DNA of 63,990 bases from Pelargonium nanum (GCA_036897485.1 JAYMTF010000048.1:1-63990); one strand, 5' to 3'; counted from the first letter of the stretch, positions 1 to 12,483 are shown. A program made the numbers and translations. Notes: generated from the letters alone by a model not told the origin.

Positions 1-2280
1 TGTACTGTTTATTTATTTCTGTCTCAGAAATTTGAATAAAATCAGTACTTTTGCCGATCAAAAAAACATAAATCATGATTGATTCAACTGTACGTTAAAC
101 TGTATTCCGGCTTATTTCTGTATCACTCGCAATCATAAATTTTGGAAGAGAAGTCGCACTAAAATTTAGTTGCATATAAACATCAATTAAGATCTATATC
201 AAATTATCAATACCCAAATTTATTTTTACGCGTCTCTAATTTATATGTGTTCCTTAGGCATGATTTGAGTTTTGTTATGTTGTGTTTTCTTGTCTGAAAG
301 ACACAAAAAGACAAACAAACACAAAGAATATATACAATACTACTCATTCAATCACGCCAAAAACAAGTTCTTATAACATCATTTGTCTCTTAGAGTAATG
401 ATCTTTTGGAAAGACTTGTTGACTATTGGCTTGCTCATAGTCTTCTCTTGTTGGACAACTTTTATATGTATAAATAAATATCAATGAAAGCACTGTTTTC
501 AACTGTTTTGTTATCTTCCTAATATACATCAATTCATATTTTATAGTAATATGTTAATAAAATACTACTAATAAGAAGCCAATTATTGACCCACAAAACT
601 AAAGTTAGCTAAAATTCCTGAAATTGCTTCATATATGGCTTAATCTATGCTACGAGTAACCATATGGCCAGCTAGTGATTAGTGGTGAATTGGGTAGGCA
701 GGAATTAAACTAAAAACAGAGCTCCTCTATGTTGACTAAACAGAATCAAATTATATCTTTCTTGACTTCATGTTTCATTTTGGAAAATCAGTGTGTAACC
801 AACAAATACCAAATGATACTCAATTCTCTTATAATATTGACTAATTATATTATAGTTATTTTTTAAAAAAATTTGGTGATATCAAATAATTCATAGTTAG
901 TTACATATTAGTATCTGTAACAGTTACTTTCTTTTAACATTGATTTCTATTTTAGAAAACATGATTGGAAACAAGGTAATGTTAAAAGAAATCATATAAA
1001 AATGAGACAATTCTAATAAAAATGTCTTTTGAATTTTAATTAAACATAACGAAATCGTTTTTTGCATTTAAAGTTTCTTTTTGAAGAATAAACTTTGTAA
1101 TTAATATAATAGGGTCCACATATTATAGAAATAAATGAATTTAACATAAATTTAAAAAAAAACATTATCGATCCATGCATATAGAAGAAGAAGAGAAGTT
1201 TGATTTTGGAAGATCATAAAGAGAAAGGCACACAAACACCGTGAATAATTTAACAATGAAAGAGACGTAATGACATAATCAACATGTGATTACACACAAA
1301 AATGAAAATGAATTTATACTTTGGGTTCATAGACTAAATCAAAACTACAAGTTCCAACAATTTATAAATGGCTATTGTAACTTGCAAATAAATGAGATCA
1401 TTAACAACACAATCCAATATTTTAAATATTATTGATTATTGTCTATACAAGGGTTAATAAATTGCGCAATAATTTATGACTGGCCGAGCGGTAACATCGC
1501 TCATTATTAATTCTGAAGTCTTAGGTCAAGACACGTCTTAAGACGCAGGACGCATGTGTTGATAATAATTTTCATTTTAAAAATAAATCAATTGGACCAA
1601 ACAATTAGGATATTAAAGCAATCCATGACGATTTTGTATTCGTAAAATTGACCATCTTCCAATAACAAAATTGAGAATTGCTCCAATTGCAACTGGTGTT
1701 GATATTAGTATTTTCGTATTGAAAGTTGGCATCCGTTGTTTGAGTAAATTTTTATTTTATTGAAGAAAAAAAAACAAACTCACAATATACTCACAAGAAA
1801 GTTGTTGATTGAGACTCAATCAAGCTGTTATTTGTGAACACAAATGACTTGTACAAATGCATTTTTATTGGTCACGATTGAGTATGAGCCAAATTTGCTA
1901 TTTAAATTGAATTGTAATTAATTTTATGGAAAAAAAAAAAAAAATCCATGTTTACAGGTTTTGTGTTATTCCAATTCTACCCTTGCAGATTTTCCATATT
2001 ACCTAACTCATAATGTCTACGCGGTTCCGCCGGCAGGGCCTCCGACCGACTTCGGGATTGGGAGCTAACTGCCAACATTCATACCCATGGATCCAGCTGT
2101 CACTCTCCACACACGCATCACTGAAAAGACCACATTACCCTTAAGTCTTCCAAAATAACAAACTCTAGCACGTGTCAAAATATGATTGGTGAAGCGTAGG
2201 CAGATGAACGCTACCTCGTGAGCAGGCGATTACTTGACCGAGTGGGGACCACTCATGGACTCCAATAGTCCCGCGGTTCT
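1..2280. other. AT-rich intergenic region and promoter of the BOR gene
   Basis: No reading frame here resembles a protein and no RNA gene is recognisable. Most of it is AT-rich with homopolymer runs. The last 250 bases become more GC-rich and hold a G-box (CACGTG) at 2169-2174, then a TATA box, so this end is the promoter of the transporter gene that follows. A short stretch near 1480-1535 looks like a tRNA-derived SINE remnant and is listed separately. Confidence 0.7.
1478..1535 (+). repeat. possible tRNA-derived SINE head, degenerate
   Basis: TGGCCGAGCGGT at 1481-1492 matches the internal promoter A box of tRNA-Leu/Ser type sequences. GGTCAAGAC at 1523-1531 resembles a decayed B box at roughly tRNA spacing. 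No cloverleaf can be folded, so it is not a functional tRNA gene. It may be a SINE fossil or a chance match. Confidence 0.25.
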
Positions 2281-2289
2281 TATATAAAG
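2281..2289 (+). promoter_or_regulatory. TATA box of the BOR4-like gene
   Basis: TATATAAAG lies in a locally GC-rich promoter. Transcription would start about 30 bases downstream, near 2310, giving a leader exon to 2417 that contains no ATG. A G-box lies about 110 bases upstream at 2169-2174. Confidence 0.6.
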
Positions 2290-2417
2290 GTGTGTGCGTC
2301 TTCTGGCTGCAGGTGCTCTGTAAACAAGCTGCCAAGCGAAACAACACACTAACGGAGCCAACAACTCCGTCGAAATCTCCGGCAAGTATTTTCGTCGGAG
2401 AACCACCTCATCCACTG

Positions 2418-3195
2418 GTAAATCTCTTCGACGACTGTTTCGCTCTTTGGCTCTTCACCTTCTGCACTCAATCTGGCTCGATACGATTCTACATTTTGTA
2501 TTTTCTTTTTGTTACTGTCGGCCAATTCTGTTCCTGTTTTGCGCCCTTTCCATGGCGCTGATAACAATGGCGCCGGAATGTTTCATGTTTTTTTGGGGTT
2601 TCTCTTATTTTTAAATGCAAAAACTAAAAAAAAGGAAGAGAAGAAACTGTTCGAGGAATGCTTAAATCTGGATTTTATTGTTTTTAAAATGGAGGAAATC
2701 TAGAATCTCACAAAACTGTAGACGGTACATCTGCTTGTTTTGTGTGCGCGTGTGTATGTGTGTGACGAGTTACTGAATTTGTTCTTGGAACAGCACTTGA
2801 TTATCGTGTGATTTATATATCATTTAAATTTCTTTTGTTTTCTCAGTGGCCAAACAGGAATTGTGAATCGTTTTTTGCCATATACATAGGCCTGGAAATC
2901 GTTCAATGAGCTTTAGGAGTGAAGTAGGAAAAATTAGCTTATTTCGTTTTTCCTTCTTCAATTCAATATACTGCTTGATTTAGATCTAAAAAAATCTGTA
3001 TTCTTCTCTTGGAGGTGTCTCTGTTCAGTCGATTCTTCTTATTTTGCACTTCAGTTCACGCCATTTCTTCCAAACATTTATGTTTTTTTTTTGTTACTAT
3101 ACTAATCTCTCACACTGTTGAAAAATGGATTTACATGGAATTTCCTATCTTTTGATGTCAAATATTAGACTAATAATTCGAAAATTTTCTGTCAG
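2418..3195 (+). other. probable 5' UTR intron of the BOR4-like gene
   Basis: A donor CTG|GTAAAT at 2417/2418 and an acceptor GTCAG at 3191-3195 bracket 778 bases with no conserved coding sequence. The start codon at 3198 is only two bases after the acceptor, so nearly the whole leader comes from the first exon. This is inferred from splice signals without transcript data. Confidence 0.5.
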
Positions 3196-3197
3196 AA

Positions 3198-6100
3198 ATG
3201 GAACACTTGAAAGCTCCTTTTAGGGGCATTGCAAGTGACATCCGAGGAAGAGCATCATGTTATAAGCAGGATTGGATTGGTGGTATTCGATCAGGACTTG
3301 GGTAATTTTGATTTTTTTTCTCTTTTATTTTGGACTGTTATATAGTATATGCACATACAGGATACCCTGGTTGTAGTTTTGTATAATTATATGGTAGTTT
3401 TGCACTTTCTTATTCAGTCTTTTATCTTTTTACTAGGATATTGGCACCAACTACCTATATCTTCTTTGCTTCTGCACTTCCTGTTATTGCATTTGGGGAA
3501 CAACTAAGCAGAGATACAGGTTAGCAACTGTTACCGACTATAATGGAAGTTTGGATTTGGACAACAATGTTTTCTTTGCTTACTTGGAATTTAGGAGGTA
3601 TAGAATAGAGAAATTATTATCTTTTAGAGTACATAACATATTTGCTTAGTATCTAATCTCATGGAGACATATGGAGCTGTGATGCTATTATACTGGTTGT
3701 AAGAAAGAAGATGGAAGAAAGGAAAACAGATTTGACCAAATTAAGAAGTTATAGTAGAATATACTAGAGAACTTGTATTTATGTTGGATGAGTGGATATA
3801 ACATTTTTCCTTTTTTTTTTTGTTGGTATAGATGGAAGCTTGAGCACAGTAGAAACTTTGGCTTCTACAGCAATTTGTGGTATCATACATTCTATACTAG
3901 GTGGGCAACCCCTTCTAATTTTAGGAGTTGCGGAACCAACTGTCATAATGTACACTTATTTGTACAACTTTGCAAAAGGAAGAGAGGATTTGGGGAAGGA
4001 ATTGTTCTTGGCTTGGGCTGGATGGTAAATATAATACGCTTATTGTTGTGAACTTGTAGTTTTCAATGTCGATTGATATTAACTATAATGCCAATGAACA
4101 GGGTTTGTGTCTGGACTGCCCTCTTGCTGTTTCTTCTTGCAATATTCAATGCTTGTGTTGTTATAAAACGATTCACGAGGGTAGCAGGAGAATTATTTGG
4201 CATGTTGATTGCTGTACTGTTTATTCAAGAGGCCATTAAGGTAAATCTATTCTGGAAAGCAAGAAAATGTGAATTATGTATGTTTCTGATAAATGTAATG
4301 CTTAAAATAAAAATAAAAAATTTGAATCACAGGGAGTGGTGTCTGAGTTCAGGATTCCTAAAGCAGAAGACCCAACATTAGAGAGGTACCAGTCGCAGTG
4401 GCTTTACGTAAATGGATTACTGGGGGTTATATTTACCTTCGGCCTTCTCTATACTGCTTTAAAGAGCAGAAAGGCAAGGTCATGGTGGTATGGAACAGGT
4501 ACTTAAAGTGAAATAAGAGCAACATTTTAGGTAGAATAGCAAAGTTGTGGAATCTAAGAGTTTGCATACATATTTGTGCAGGGTGGTTGAGAAGTTTCAT
4601 CGCAGACTATGGGGTTCCTTTGATGGTTGTAGTATGGACTATACTATCATTCAGTAAACCAAGCGAAGTTCCACATGGAGTCCCTAGAAGGCTCTATAGT
4701 CCACTCCCTTGGGAACCTGCATCTTTAGGCCATTGGACAGTAATCAAGGTAACCGGATGTCTTAAATTCTATTGCTTAACTTATTTTATATCACTGTGAT
4801 CTGCCATCATAGTAAGCTCTGCGAAGGTTTATTTTGTGTATGTCTTGCTTCTTGAGCATTAGTGAGTGGTGTTTGACTGAGATCCTTCCCTTGATGACCA
4901 TAAAAATGGAATAGCAAAGGGCGAAAAGGACAAATGTTTTACATTTTCAACGAGCATATAAGAAATAGTATGTGTCTGAATATTGCTTATTGAAATATTA
5001 AAGACCTGGCTGGTTTGATTGCAAAATGATTTCTTTTCGATTACTGACTGTTGATTGCAGAGGAAATTGTAGCTATTATTATTTTCCATTCAAATTTGTA
5101 GCATATTGTTGCTGACCCCCATATATTTGACATTCCAAAACTGCAGGATATGGTAAAGGTCTCACCAGCATACATCTTTGCTGCCTTTGTTCCTGCTGTG
5201 ATGATAGCTGGGCTCTACTTTTTCGACCATAGTGTGGCTTCACAGTTGGCACAACAAAATGAGTTCAATCTTAAGAAACCTTCTGCTTATCATTATGACA
5301 TATTGTTGCTGGGATTTATGGTATGCATTTCATTTATTCATCACTAAATAATATTCTGGTCACCTCAGTTAGTGTTGTATACAGTAAATCCTTATGTTCT
5401 ATAAATCCTTATGTTCTATATGATACAAAATTGTTTCAGACTTTGCTTTGTGGATTAATTGGGCTGCCACCATCAAACGGAGTCCTCCCACAGTCCCCCA
5501 TGCACACTAAGAGCCTGGCTGTTCTTAAAAGGCAGGTGGGTGTACAAAACTTTCAGGGAAGTTTCTATTGTATTGTTGGTATGAAATTAGATTAGATGCT
5601 TAAGTAATGTGATTGATGAGCTGCAGTTGATCCGGAAGAAGATGGTGAAAAGTGCCAGGGAAAGCATAAAGCAGAATGCTAGTAACTCTGAAATCTATGG
5701 CAAGATGCAAGCTATTTTCATAGAAATGGATGGCAGCCCAGTAGTAAGTCCACTCGCACTGCAAATTCTTTAAGAAGCAATCTTAGTTCTTTCTTGAACT
5801 TGACAACTAATAGAAATTTTATTTTCTGACTAATTATTGCAATTCAGTATAGAATACATAAATTTGCTTCCATGCCTATCTTAATATTGTGGTGAAAATT
5901 TTCCTGAATGTTAAAGTTACGACATATACCCTATCCTCTCAAAGGAGACACAACCAGCTACATGTAACCTGATTTTACAGTACATAGAAAAAGAAAATTG
6001 ATAAAATTGTCTTAATGCTGCAGACAACTTCAGTGGTTAAAGAGCTGGCAGACTTGAAGGATGCAGTTATGAAAAGTGAAACTGATGGCACATTTGATCC

Positions 6101-7181
6101 AGAGAAGCATATTGATGCCTACTTGCCCATTCGAGTTAACGAGCAGAGGGTCAGCAATCTGTTACAATCATTACTAGTGGCATTATCTGTATGTGCCATG
6201 CCTGCAATCAAACTGATACCGACATCAGTTTTGTGGGGATATTTTGCTTACATGGCCATTGACAGTCTTCCTGGGAACCAATTCTGGGAAAGGATACTTC
6301 TTCTTTTCATTACACCAAGACGACGATACAAGTAAGTATTGCATCCTTTTCGCTCACATAATTCTTCTAATCACTTTTGACATGAGACTGGAAACATGTT
6401 TCTAAAACTCAAGAAAATAAAAGCAAAAACAGAACAGAAAGAACTTTTGAAAATGCCTATCTTAACATGGTTTTTTGGTGAATTCAACTAATTAGTAGAA
6501 CAGATGAATTAAGGATTTCCTCTGCTGATTTAACATATTCCTGAAATGGATTTGGACTTTCTTTTGCAGAGTCTTGGAAGGTGTTCATGCTTCCTTTGTG
6601 GAGTTGGTACCATTCAAATTCATAGTCACATTCACGCTATATCAGTTAGTATATTTTGCGATCTGTTTTGGGGTGACATGGATCCCTATAGCCGGAATCT
6701 TGTTTCCCCTGCCATTCTTCCTTCTCATCAGCATAAGGGAACATCTGCTCCCCAATATGTTTGAGTCTCAACATTTGAGAGAACTAGATGCTGCTGAGTA
6801 CGAAGAAATCACTGGTGCCCGTCTTTCGTTCAACCTCTCTCTAAAGGTATGCATTTGAAGTACAAACGTAGTGTACTACTACTCTAGGATTGAATGAATC
6901 TGCAAACTCACAAAACATGTTTATTTACCAGGAAGTGGAAATATCTAATGGAGATGGTGGAATGGAGATGTGTGATGCTGAGATATTAGATGAACTGACA
7001 ACCAGTAGAGGAGAGTTGAAGTTAAGAAATGTTAGCTTCAATGACGGAAAACGTCAGGTAATATATGCAGCGCCTCTGTTATTAATGAAACATATATATT
7101 CACTGGAAAATTGATCTTTATGGGTGTTAATATGCTGTATATTGTGCATCATTGCAGGTTCATCCAGAGGACGAGCGATGA
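3198..7181 (+). CDS. BOR4-like: borate efflux transporter, BOR4-like
   Basis: A membrane exporter of boric acid/borate of the anion-exchanger (SLC4/HCO3-transporter) family, acting at the plasma membrane. Thirteen coding exons: 3198-3301, 3437-3519, 3832-4024, 4102-4240, 4333-4498, 4582-4748, 5147-5320, 5440-5535, 5627-5743, 6024-6331, 6570-6846, 6932-7057, 7158-7181. They join to 657 aa, close to Arabidopsis BOR4. Recognised blocks are [20 protein letters not shown] near the start, [67 protein letters not shown] and [16 protein letters not shown]. The tail [13 protein letters not shown] and the short C-terminus place it with BOR4-7 rather than BOR1/2, which have longer serine-rich tails. Family knowledge: BOR4 exports boron under excess. 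The start codon follows a leader intron and matches the family N-terminus. Confidence 0.93.
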
Positions 7182-8030
7182 GTAGCATGGGAGGTATGAT
7201 GATGAAAATTACCCGGGATTTTTTTGTTAGCTGATGGAGAAAGAGAGACCTGAAGAATGGAAAATAGAATCCGAACTGATGCATAGTTTACAGGGTTGGG
7301 TTAGGCTAATGATATGACATAGAATACAACAGCACATAACACAAATGGTTGAGAGATAATCAAAGTTTCAAGCAACGTATTACCCAAAGCAGTACTCGGG
7401 TTCCAAATGTAAATGATGCTTGAAATTGAAGAGTATTTTTCCGCAAGAAGCTGAGAATGTGCTGGTTTTTAAGAAGAGAATTGCTAGTTTTTTATGACCA
7501 CCATGCATATATGTGAAGGCAACTATGTCAATCAAGTAAGCAAAATGTAAACAAATACATGAATGAAACGAGTAATGAATATGTAAAAGCCCATTGGACT
7601 ATTTCTGCTTTGAAATTTTGAGGCCCAGAAAGCCCAATGATATCATAGCTCTCATTCTCAACTGACCATTTTGCCACTCACCTAACGGTCTTATCTTAAC
7701 CTCTACGAGAAGTAAACAAAAAATGTTGACAACCGGAAGATGGGCAATAAAGTAAATGTGCATCATGTTTCCGTTACGTCACATTAATAAAAAAGTGCAC
7801 GAAATAGACCATCAAATCTCACAAAAAGCGCTTAAAAAATAGACCACCCAGCCGCACACCTTTCCACGCATTTCCACGTGTACTCCGATCTTATCCACTT
7901 CTCACGCTTAACCCTAAAAGCACCTCCCATCTCTCTCTCCTCCCTCAAATTCTCAATACCTTCTTACAATTCCCAAGCTCTCTCTCTAGAAATCTGAAAT
8001 CTCTGTAACAGCGTAGCTACATTCCTGCTC
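7182..8030. other. BOR 3' end and promoter of the next gene
   Basis: This is the 3' UTR of the transporter followed by intergenic DNA. Three site II type motifs lie at 7588-7593 (AGCCCA), 7622-7627 (GGCCCA) and 7631-7636 (AGCCCA), about 400 bases upstream of the next ATG. A pyrimidine-rich leader with CTCTCTCTC tracts runs to about 8000. Site II elements are typical of housekeeping promoters. Confidence 0.5.
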
Positions 8031-8378
8031 ATGGCGACCTCGCTCATTTCCTTGAGGCCCGGATCGATCCGATCCTGCTCCGCCGCTCCGAAACCCGAGC
8101 CGAATCGCAGAAAAACCGTTTCCTCCAGCTGGTGGTCCCCGCTCTTCGGCTGGTCCTCCGATCCGGACTACATTTCGTCCTCCTCCGCCGCGAAGCCCCG
8201 TGACGCGCCTCCTGAGGCTCAAACGGCTCGGCCGAGGCCCAAGATCTTGCCCGGAGGGTTCACGGAAGAGAAGGCTAAGCAGCTCCGGATGAAGACCGCG
8301 GAGACCTCCACGTTCCACGACATCATGTACCACTCGGCGATCGCGTCCCGTCTCGCCACCGATCTGTCCCAGAAGTAG
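8031..8378 (+). CDS. conserved plant-specific small protein of unknown function, 115 aa
   Basis: A single-exon gene with a GC-rich coding sequence that contrasts with its AT-rich flanks. The N-terminal third is rich in Ser, Arg and Pro, then comes WWSPLFGWSSDPDYI at about residues 34-48. The C-terminal part, about residues 76-112, contains FTEEKAKQLRMKT and FHDIMYHSAIASRLATDL. From memory, small plant proteins share this WWxPLFGW plus FTEEKA..FHDxMYHSAIASRLA layout, but I cannot attach a function. No membrane segment is visible. The Ser/Arg-rich start could be a weak organelle-targeting sequence, which is inference. An ORF on the opposite strand over the same bases is a shadow. Confidence 0.85.
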   Translation: MATSLISLRPGSIRSCSAAPKPEPNRRKTVSSSWWSPLFGWSSDPDYISSSSAAKPRDAPPEAQTARPRPKILPGGFTEEKAKQLRMKTAETSTFHDIMYHSAIASRLATDLSQK

Positions 8379-11300
8379 GCGACGGCGCGTGAGCTCCCTG
8401 TATGTGCCTCGCCGCCGGCGAGTGGTGGGGTTTAGGGACTAGGGGTTAAGGTGTATTTTTATTTTGCCTTGGCTTTGCAATTTGTCGAAAACTCGAAATG
8501 AAATGTGTCGTACAATATGTTGAATTTCTAATTATCCGGTTTCTGTTATTTGAACCGTTGGATCTTCTTTGAACGGTGGTTGATTAGTAGTTTTTGTTTG
8601 TTTTTAGAAATGATGGACTTTTGTGTACATAATCAGACGGTTCGTATTGCATCACGGTTTATATACGACGATGATGTCTTCATTGATATCAAAACATACT
8701 AATATGTACAATGAATTTACATGCTAATTGACAAATCTTGCCCTTTATTCGAAAAAAATGTATGAGTTCTGATGAGCCTTTATCAGCAAACTTTGATAAG
8801 TAAAAGAGAAAAAATAACTCGCCACCAACCTTCAATTCAATTGATTTTTCGTTATTTTAAACAAAACTTTGATGGCTATCTAAAAAATTCAAAGGAAAAA
8901 AAAGAACAAAAACAAAAGTATAGGAAAAATGGATTACACAATTTGTTTGTTTTTCTAAATAATTGAAGCGGTGCATGTCTTCGGGCCCGTGAACTTCATC
9001 TCCCATTTTGTAGTACTATCGTTTTGGTTTTGGGCCACCGCTAAACTGAAAGAGACAAGGAGGACCAAACTGGATGGCCCATTAGCCCACCAACTATCCT
9101 AAAGATAATCCAATTCTAGTGGGCCGGGGATGTTTTGGTGTGGGCCGAAAAAATTTGATCCGATAATTCAAATTACTATCGAAATTCTAACCCCCACCTC
9201 CACCGACATGTTAATCCGCTAAAAAGACAAAATGGGGGAGCAAAACATCCATATAATGTCAGTTATTTACCTATACAAAATAAATAAATAAATAAAATCA
9301 CATAGATTAGATGACACAACACCTTGAATTTGCTTGTGCACATGCCACGGACCCTCGGCGCCATTATTGGCTACCGAAAGAAAATCAATTCAAGTCTCAG
9401 TACTGAACTCGGGTAGGCTGGTCGGTCTCACAGTCTATACCTTTGTTTAAATAATAACAATAATAATTCTGGACTCACCTCTATAATAATAAAAAGCTAA
9501 TGAGAATATTGATAAAACAACCCTTTTTGTCACCTTATTTTTGTTAAATTTAAATATTACTGAACTTTTTCAAACACAAAAATGGCTTATGATGTGGTAT
9601 TTTTTTTTAATCAGCAAAAATCAGTTTATTTACACTGTTCAACGAAATAAATAGATCAATCATCTTAATGCATAAAAGTTCGTGCCATGAATTATTCATC
9701 TAAAAATATACTATTCCATTTTAAGTGAACATTTGAAGATTACGAAAAATGCCATCAGAAGAAAAATGATAAAAAAAACGCGATGGAGATCCCAAAGAAA
9801 GCTGTGAAAACTTGAAGAATCAGCTTTGAAAATGTAAAAATCTACTTGATATTTTTGTAACAAATTTCACATTCTAAACATAAAAATGGTTTATTTATCA
9901 GCAATGTTGTTACCATGTACATAAATTAAGTTGAGTGAATATAATAAAATAAAAGAGGATAAATGCACATGGGGTTGGGCACAGATAAGATCTCAATGTT
10001 CCCTTTTGGCAATCCCTTTGATTGGTATTGCACATTTGATTCTGATGTTTTCTTGCTAACCCCCACGAGCTTCTTCAATTTAATATTTGGAACCAGAAAG
10101 TTATGTAAATAATAATAAAATAAATCAAATAATAGAAGGGCATTTTGGTGAGAGCAAGAACAAGAGTCACCTTCTTGGAAGATCCATGCATATGCATATG
10201 CACCCATGTGGACTCTCATGCACTGAAGAAGCTTTCAGAGGTTTGTTTTGCTATATGACACACTTCTCTTCAAACTATTCACTGCAATTCCATGATTTGG
10301 ATTTTGGATCATAAAAGTGAGAGAGAACTCAAATCTTTGTTTGAATGCAACAATATTTTATATATTATACATGATACTCTATTTCAACCAAATATAACAT
10401 TTCTCATTGAGCTCAACATGAATAAATGTTTGATCTCAACTTATTTTAAGTTCTTGATTGGATTGTTTACTTCGAATTTTTATAGAATCAAAATATACAC
10501 AGAAGTAACTGAAAGAAAGTAAAATGTTTGTATGAACTTTTGACTGGAAGAAGGTTTAAAATAAATTATACAAAAATAAATTGTATAGGTTATTTTTATA
10601 CTTAAAGCGTGCAACAAGAGTGACGTTCATGTCATTACATAAGCAACCAAAACTCTTAAGAAGTTGTAGGGGTTGTGGAGTCCCGTGGGAGCTCATGTAG
10701 ATCAAAAATGTCTATAAGGAAGAAACTGTGGTTGTTGTACCCAAACATTAATGAAACATTTTGTCTATAGACAATACACCAACACGTTTTGTGTTTTTCT
10801 TTATTTAGGTTAAGCTCAAAATTTTAAAGTCGAATTCGAACCACAAATGATTTAATGTGGTGTGAAGGCTTAAAAGAATGTAATGTTAGTAAATCAATAA
10901 TGTTGTAGGTGGAAGCCTAAGCAATTTATTTTTGCTGGTAGAGCCACCTTAATTAAATGTGTAAGTGTTTTTATTTCTAGTTTCTATATGAGTTGCTTTT
11001 GTGTGTAATAATTCTATGAAAATAATCAAAATATGGGTTTTCAAAGCCGTAGGCTAGATGGCTGGACGTAGGTTTGGTGAAAATGTGGGTTCTCCAAAAA
11101 ACTTTTATCCTAGCTGATTAATTACAATTCAGCAAAATTATTTTTGAATTTGATACTATTATTATTACTAATCTTTTTATATAAAAGATTGTAAGGAACC
11201 CTTGTTACATGGAATAGAAAGAAATTGTTTCTTCTACAGTTATCAATCTGAACAATTGTTTCAGTTTAACCTACAGTTTCGAGTTGACATATAGTAACCT

Positions 11301-11760
11301 CATATCGTTATCACTTATAATTTGGCAAAAATACGAAAAGATTGGAGAAGTGGAACTGAGGAAGAACCAAAAATTAGAGATAGATAATAGTCAATAGATG
11401 GGCTGAACCGACAAATTATTATTAACAGCTTGGCTATACATAACAAAACCATGTGACCTTCAATGGCTTTGTCTTTAGCCTCCACCAGATACCACTCAGT
11501 CAACACTTGCACTCCTTCACTTCTTCTCATTCATTGCTTCACCATATCTACGTTTTTTGTTCCTCCTAATTATTTCTTTAATCCTCATTTTTTGCTTCAT
11601 TTGCACGTATTTTTTACATAATCCCAAAAATTCCAGTCCCTCAATTCAGGAACTGCTGTTGACAACAAACAATCCATACAAAAACGTTTTCAGTTTTCAC
11701 AATGCAAGTTAAGAACCAAATTATCTCTGCCCACAAGCTATCCACGAAGAGTATATTTAA
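8379..11760. other. intergenic region with an orphan site II cluster
   Basis: No convincing gene is present. The first part is the 3' UTR of the small protein gene. The short ORFs near 8.8 and 10.1-10.5 kb have AT-rich, low-complexity codons and no recognisable motif. One feature stands out, a group of five TGGGCC/GGCCCA/AGCCCA motifs at 9031-9146, listed separately. Confidence 0.6.
9031..9146. promoter_or_regulatory. cluster of five site II (TGGGCY-type) motifs, no adjacent ORF
   Basis: Motifs read directly: TGGGCC 9031-9036, GGCCCA 9076-9081, AGCCCA 9084-9089, TGGGCC 9120-9125 and TGGGCC 9141-9146. Such clusters bind TCP factors in housekeeping promoters. Here the nearest downstream coding start is more than 3 kb away on + and none is seen on -. 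Confidence 0.4.
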
Positions 11761-12081
11761 GGGGAAATTACACGTGCCTACCCTGTACTTGACACCTTTT
11801 GCACATGGATATCTTAAACTATTTTCCGTTACTTGTGGCTATCCTGAACTTTCCAGAGTTCAGTTTTTAGAGCAATCTAGAAAGCAAACTCTCTAGCGAT
11901 ATCCTTACTCAGAAGACTAATTTCAACTAAACAATAATCCAAACCTGACGATTTTTAGTAGCAAAATCCTAAATCACAAGCCTAAAAATTGACTCTGGAA
12001 AGTTCAGGGTAGGTACGTGTAACGAGAGGGTATCCAGGTGCAGAAGTTGTCAAATACATGGTAGGTACGTGTAATTTCCCT
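11761..12081. mobile_element. MITE, Mutator-type, with 9-bp target duplication
   Basis: A 321-bp non-coding foldback element. The left end GGGGAAATTACACGTGCCTA and the inverted right end AGGGAAATTACACGTACCTA begin arms that stay alignable for about 115 bases with a small gap and scattered mismatches. Identical flanks TATATTTAA at 11752-11760 and 12082-12090 form a 9-bp target duplication, the hallmark of Mutator-like (MULE) elements. No transposase is encoded, so it is non-autonomous. It lies about 400 bases upstream of the DUF642 start codon and carries several ACGTG cores. Confidence 0.88.
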
Positions 12082-12090
12082 TATATTTAA

Positions 12091-12483
12091 CTATCAAGAT
12101 AATTATATTTATCTCTAACCTCAAGCTCCTGAGATCTCAAATTCGAAGTTCAGTTGTTACCTTGTTTAAAAAAAATTATATTTATAAAAAATAGAACTAA
12201 ATCGTAAATTTTAATTTATTGTTTTTCTTATATAAAACAAAACAAAAATTTGTTTGTATTAAATGTAAATATATACATAGGAGTATAATTTTGTTTTAAA
12301 TGTAAAAGCCATGATGATGCCTCCAGTGGCACTCATGTAATATTGTTTAAAAGTGGGAGTGTTTTGATAGACAAGAAGGCATAAAACCCAGAGCTCATCC
12401 CCTGCAAAATTGCAACACAAACAAGAGATTTTCTTGATCCTCTCTCTTCTTTCTCTTTCTTCAAGAATTTCAAAATTTTAAAA
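12091..12483 (+). promoter_or_regulatory. promoter and leader of the DUF642 gene
   Basis: An AT-rich stretch between the MITE and the start codon. The last 100 bases become pyrimidine-rich (TCTCTCTTCTTTCTC) as plant leaders often do. I see no clear TATA box at a convincing distance and no other feature. Confidence 0.4.

Noticed and set aside
1478..1535. Functional tRNA gene
   Set aside because: A box and weak B box only; no acceptor stem or cloverleaf can be formed.
7986..8333. 115-aa ORF on the minus strand
   Set aside because: It is the mirror of the GC-rich + strand small protein gene. Its Gly/Arg-rich product has no family resemblance and no promoter.
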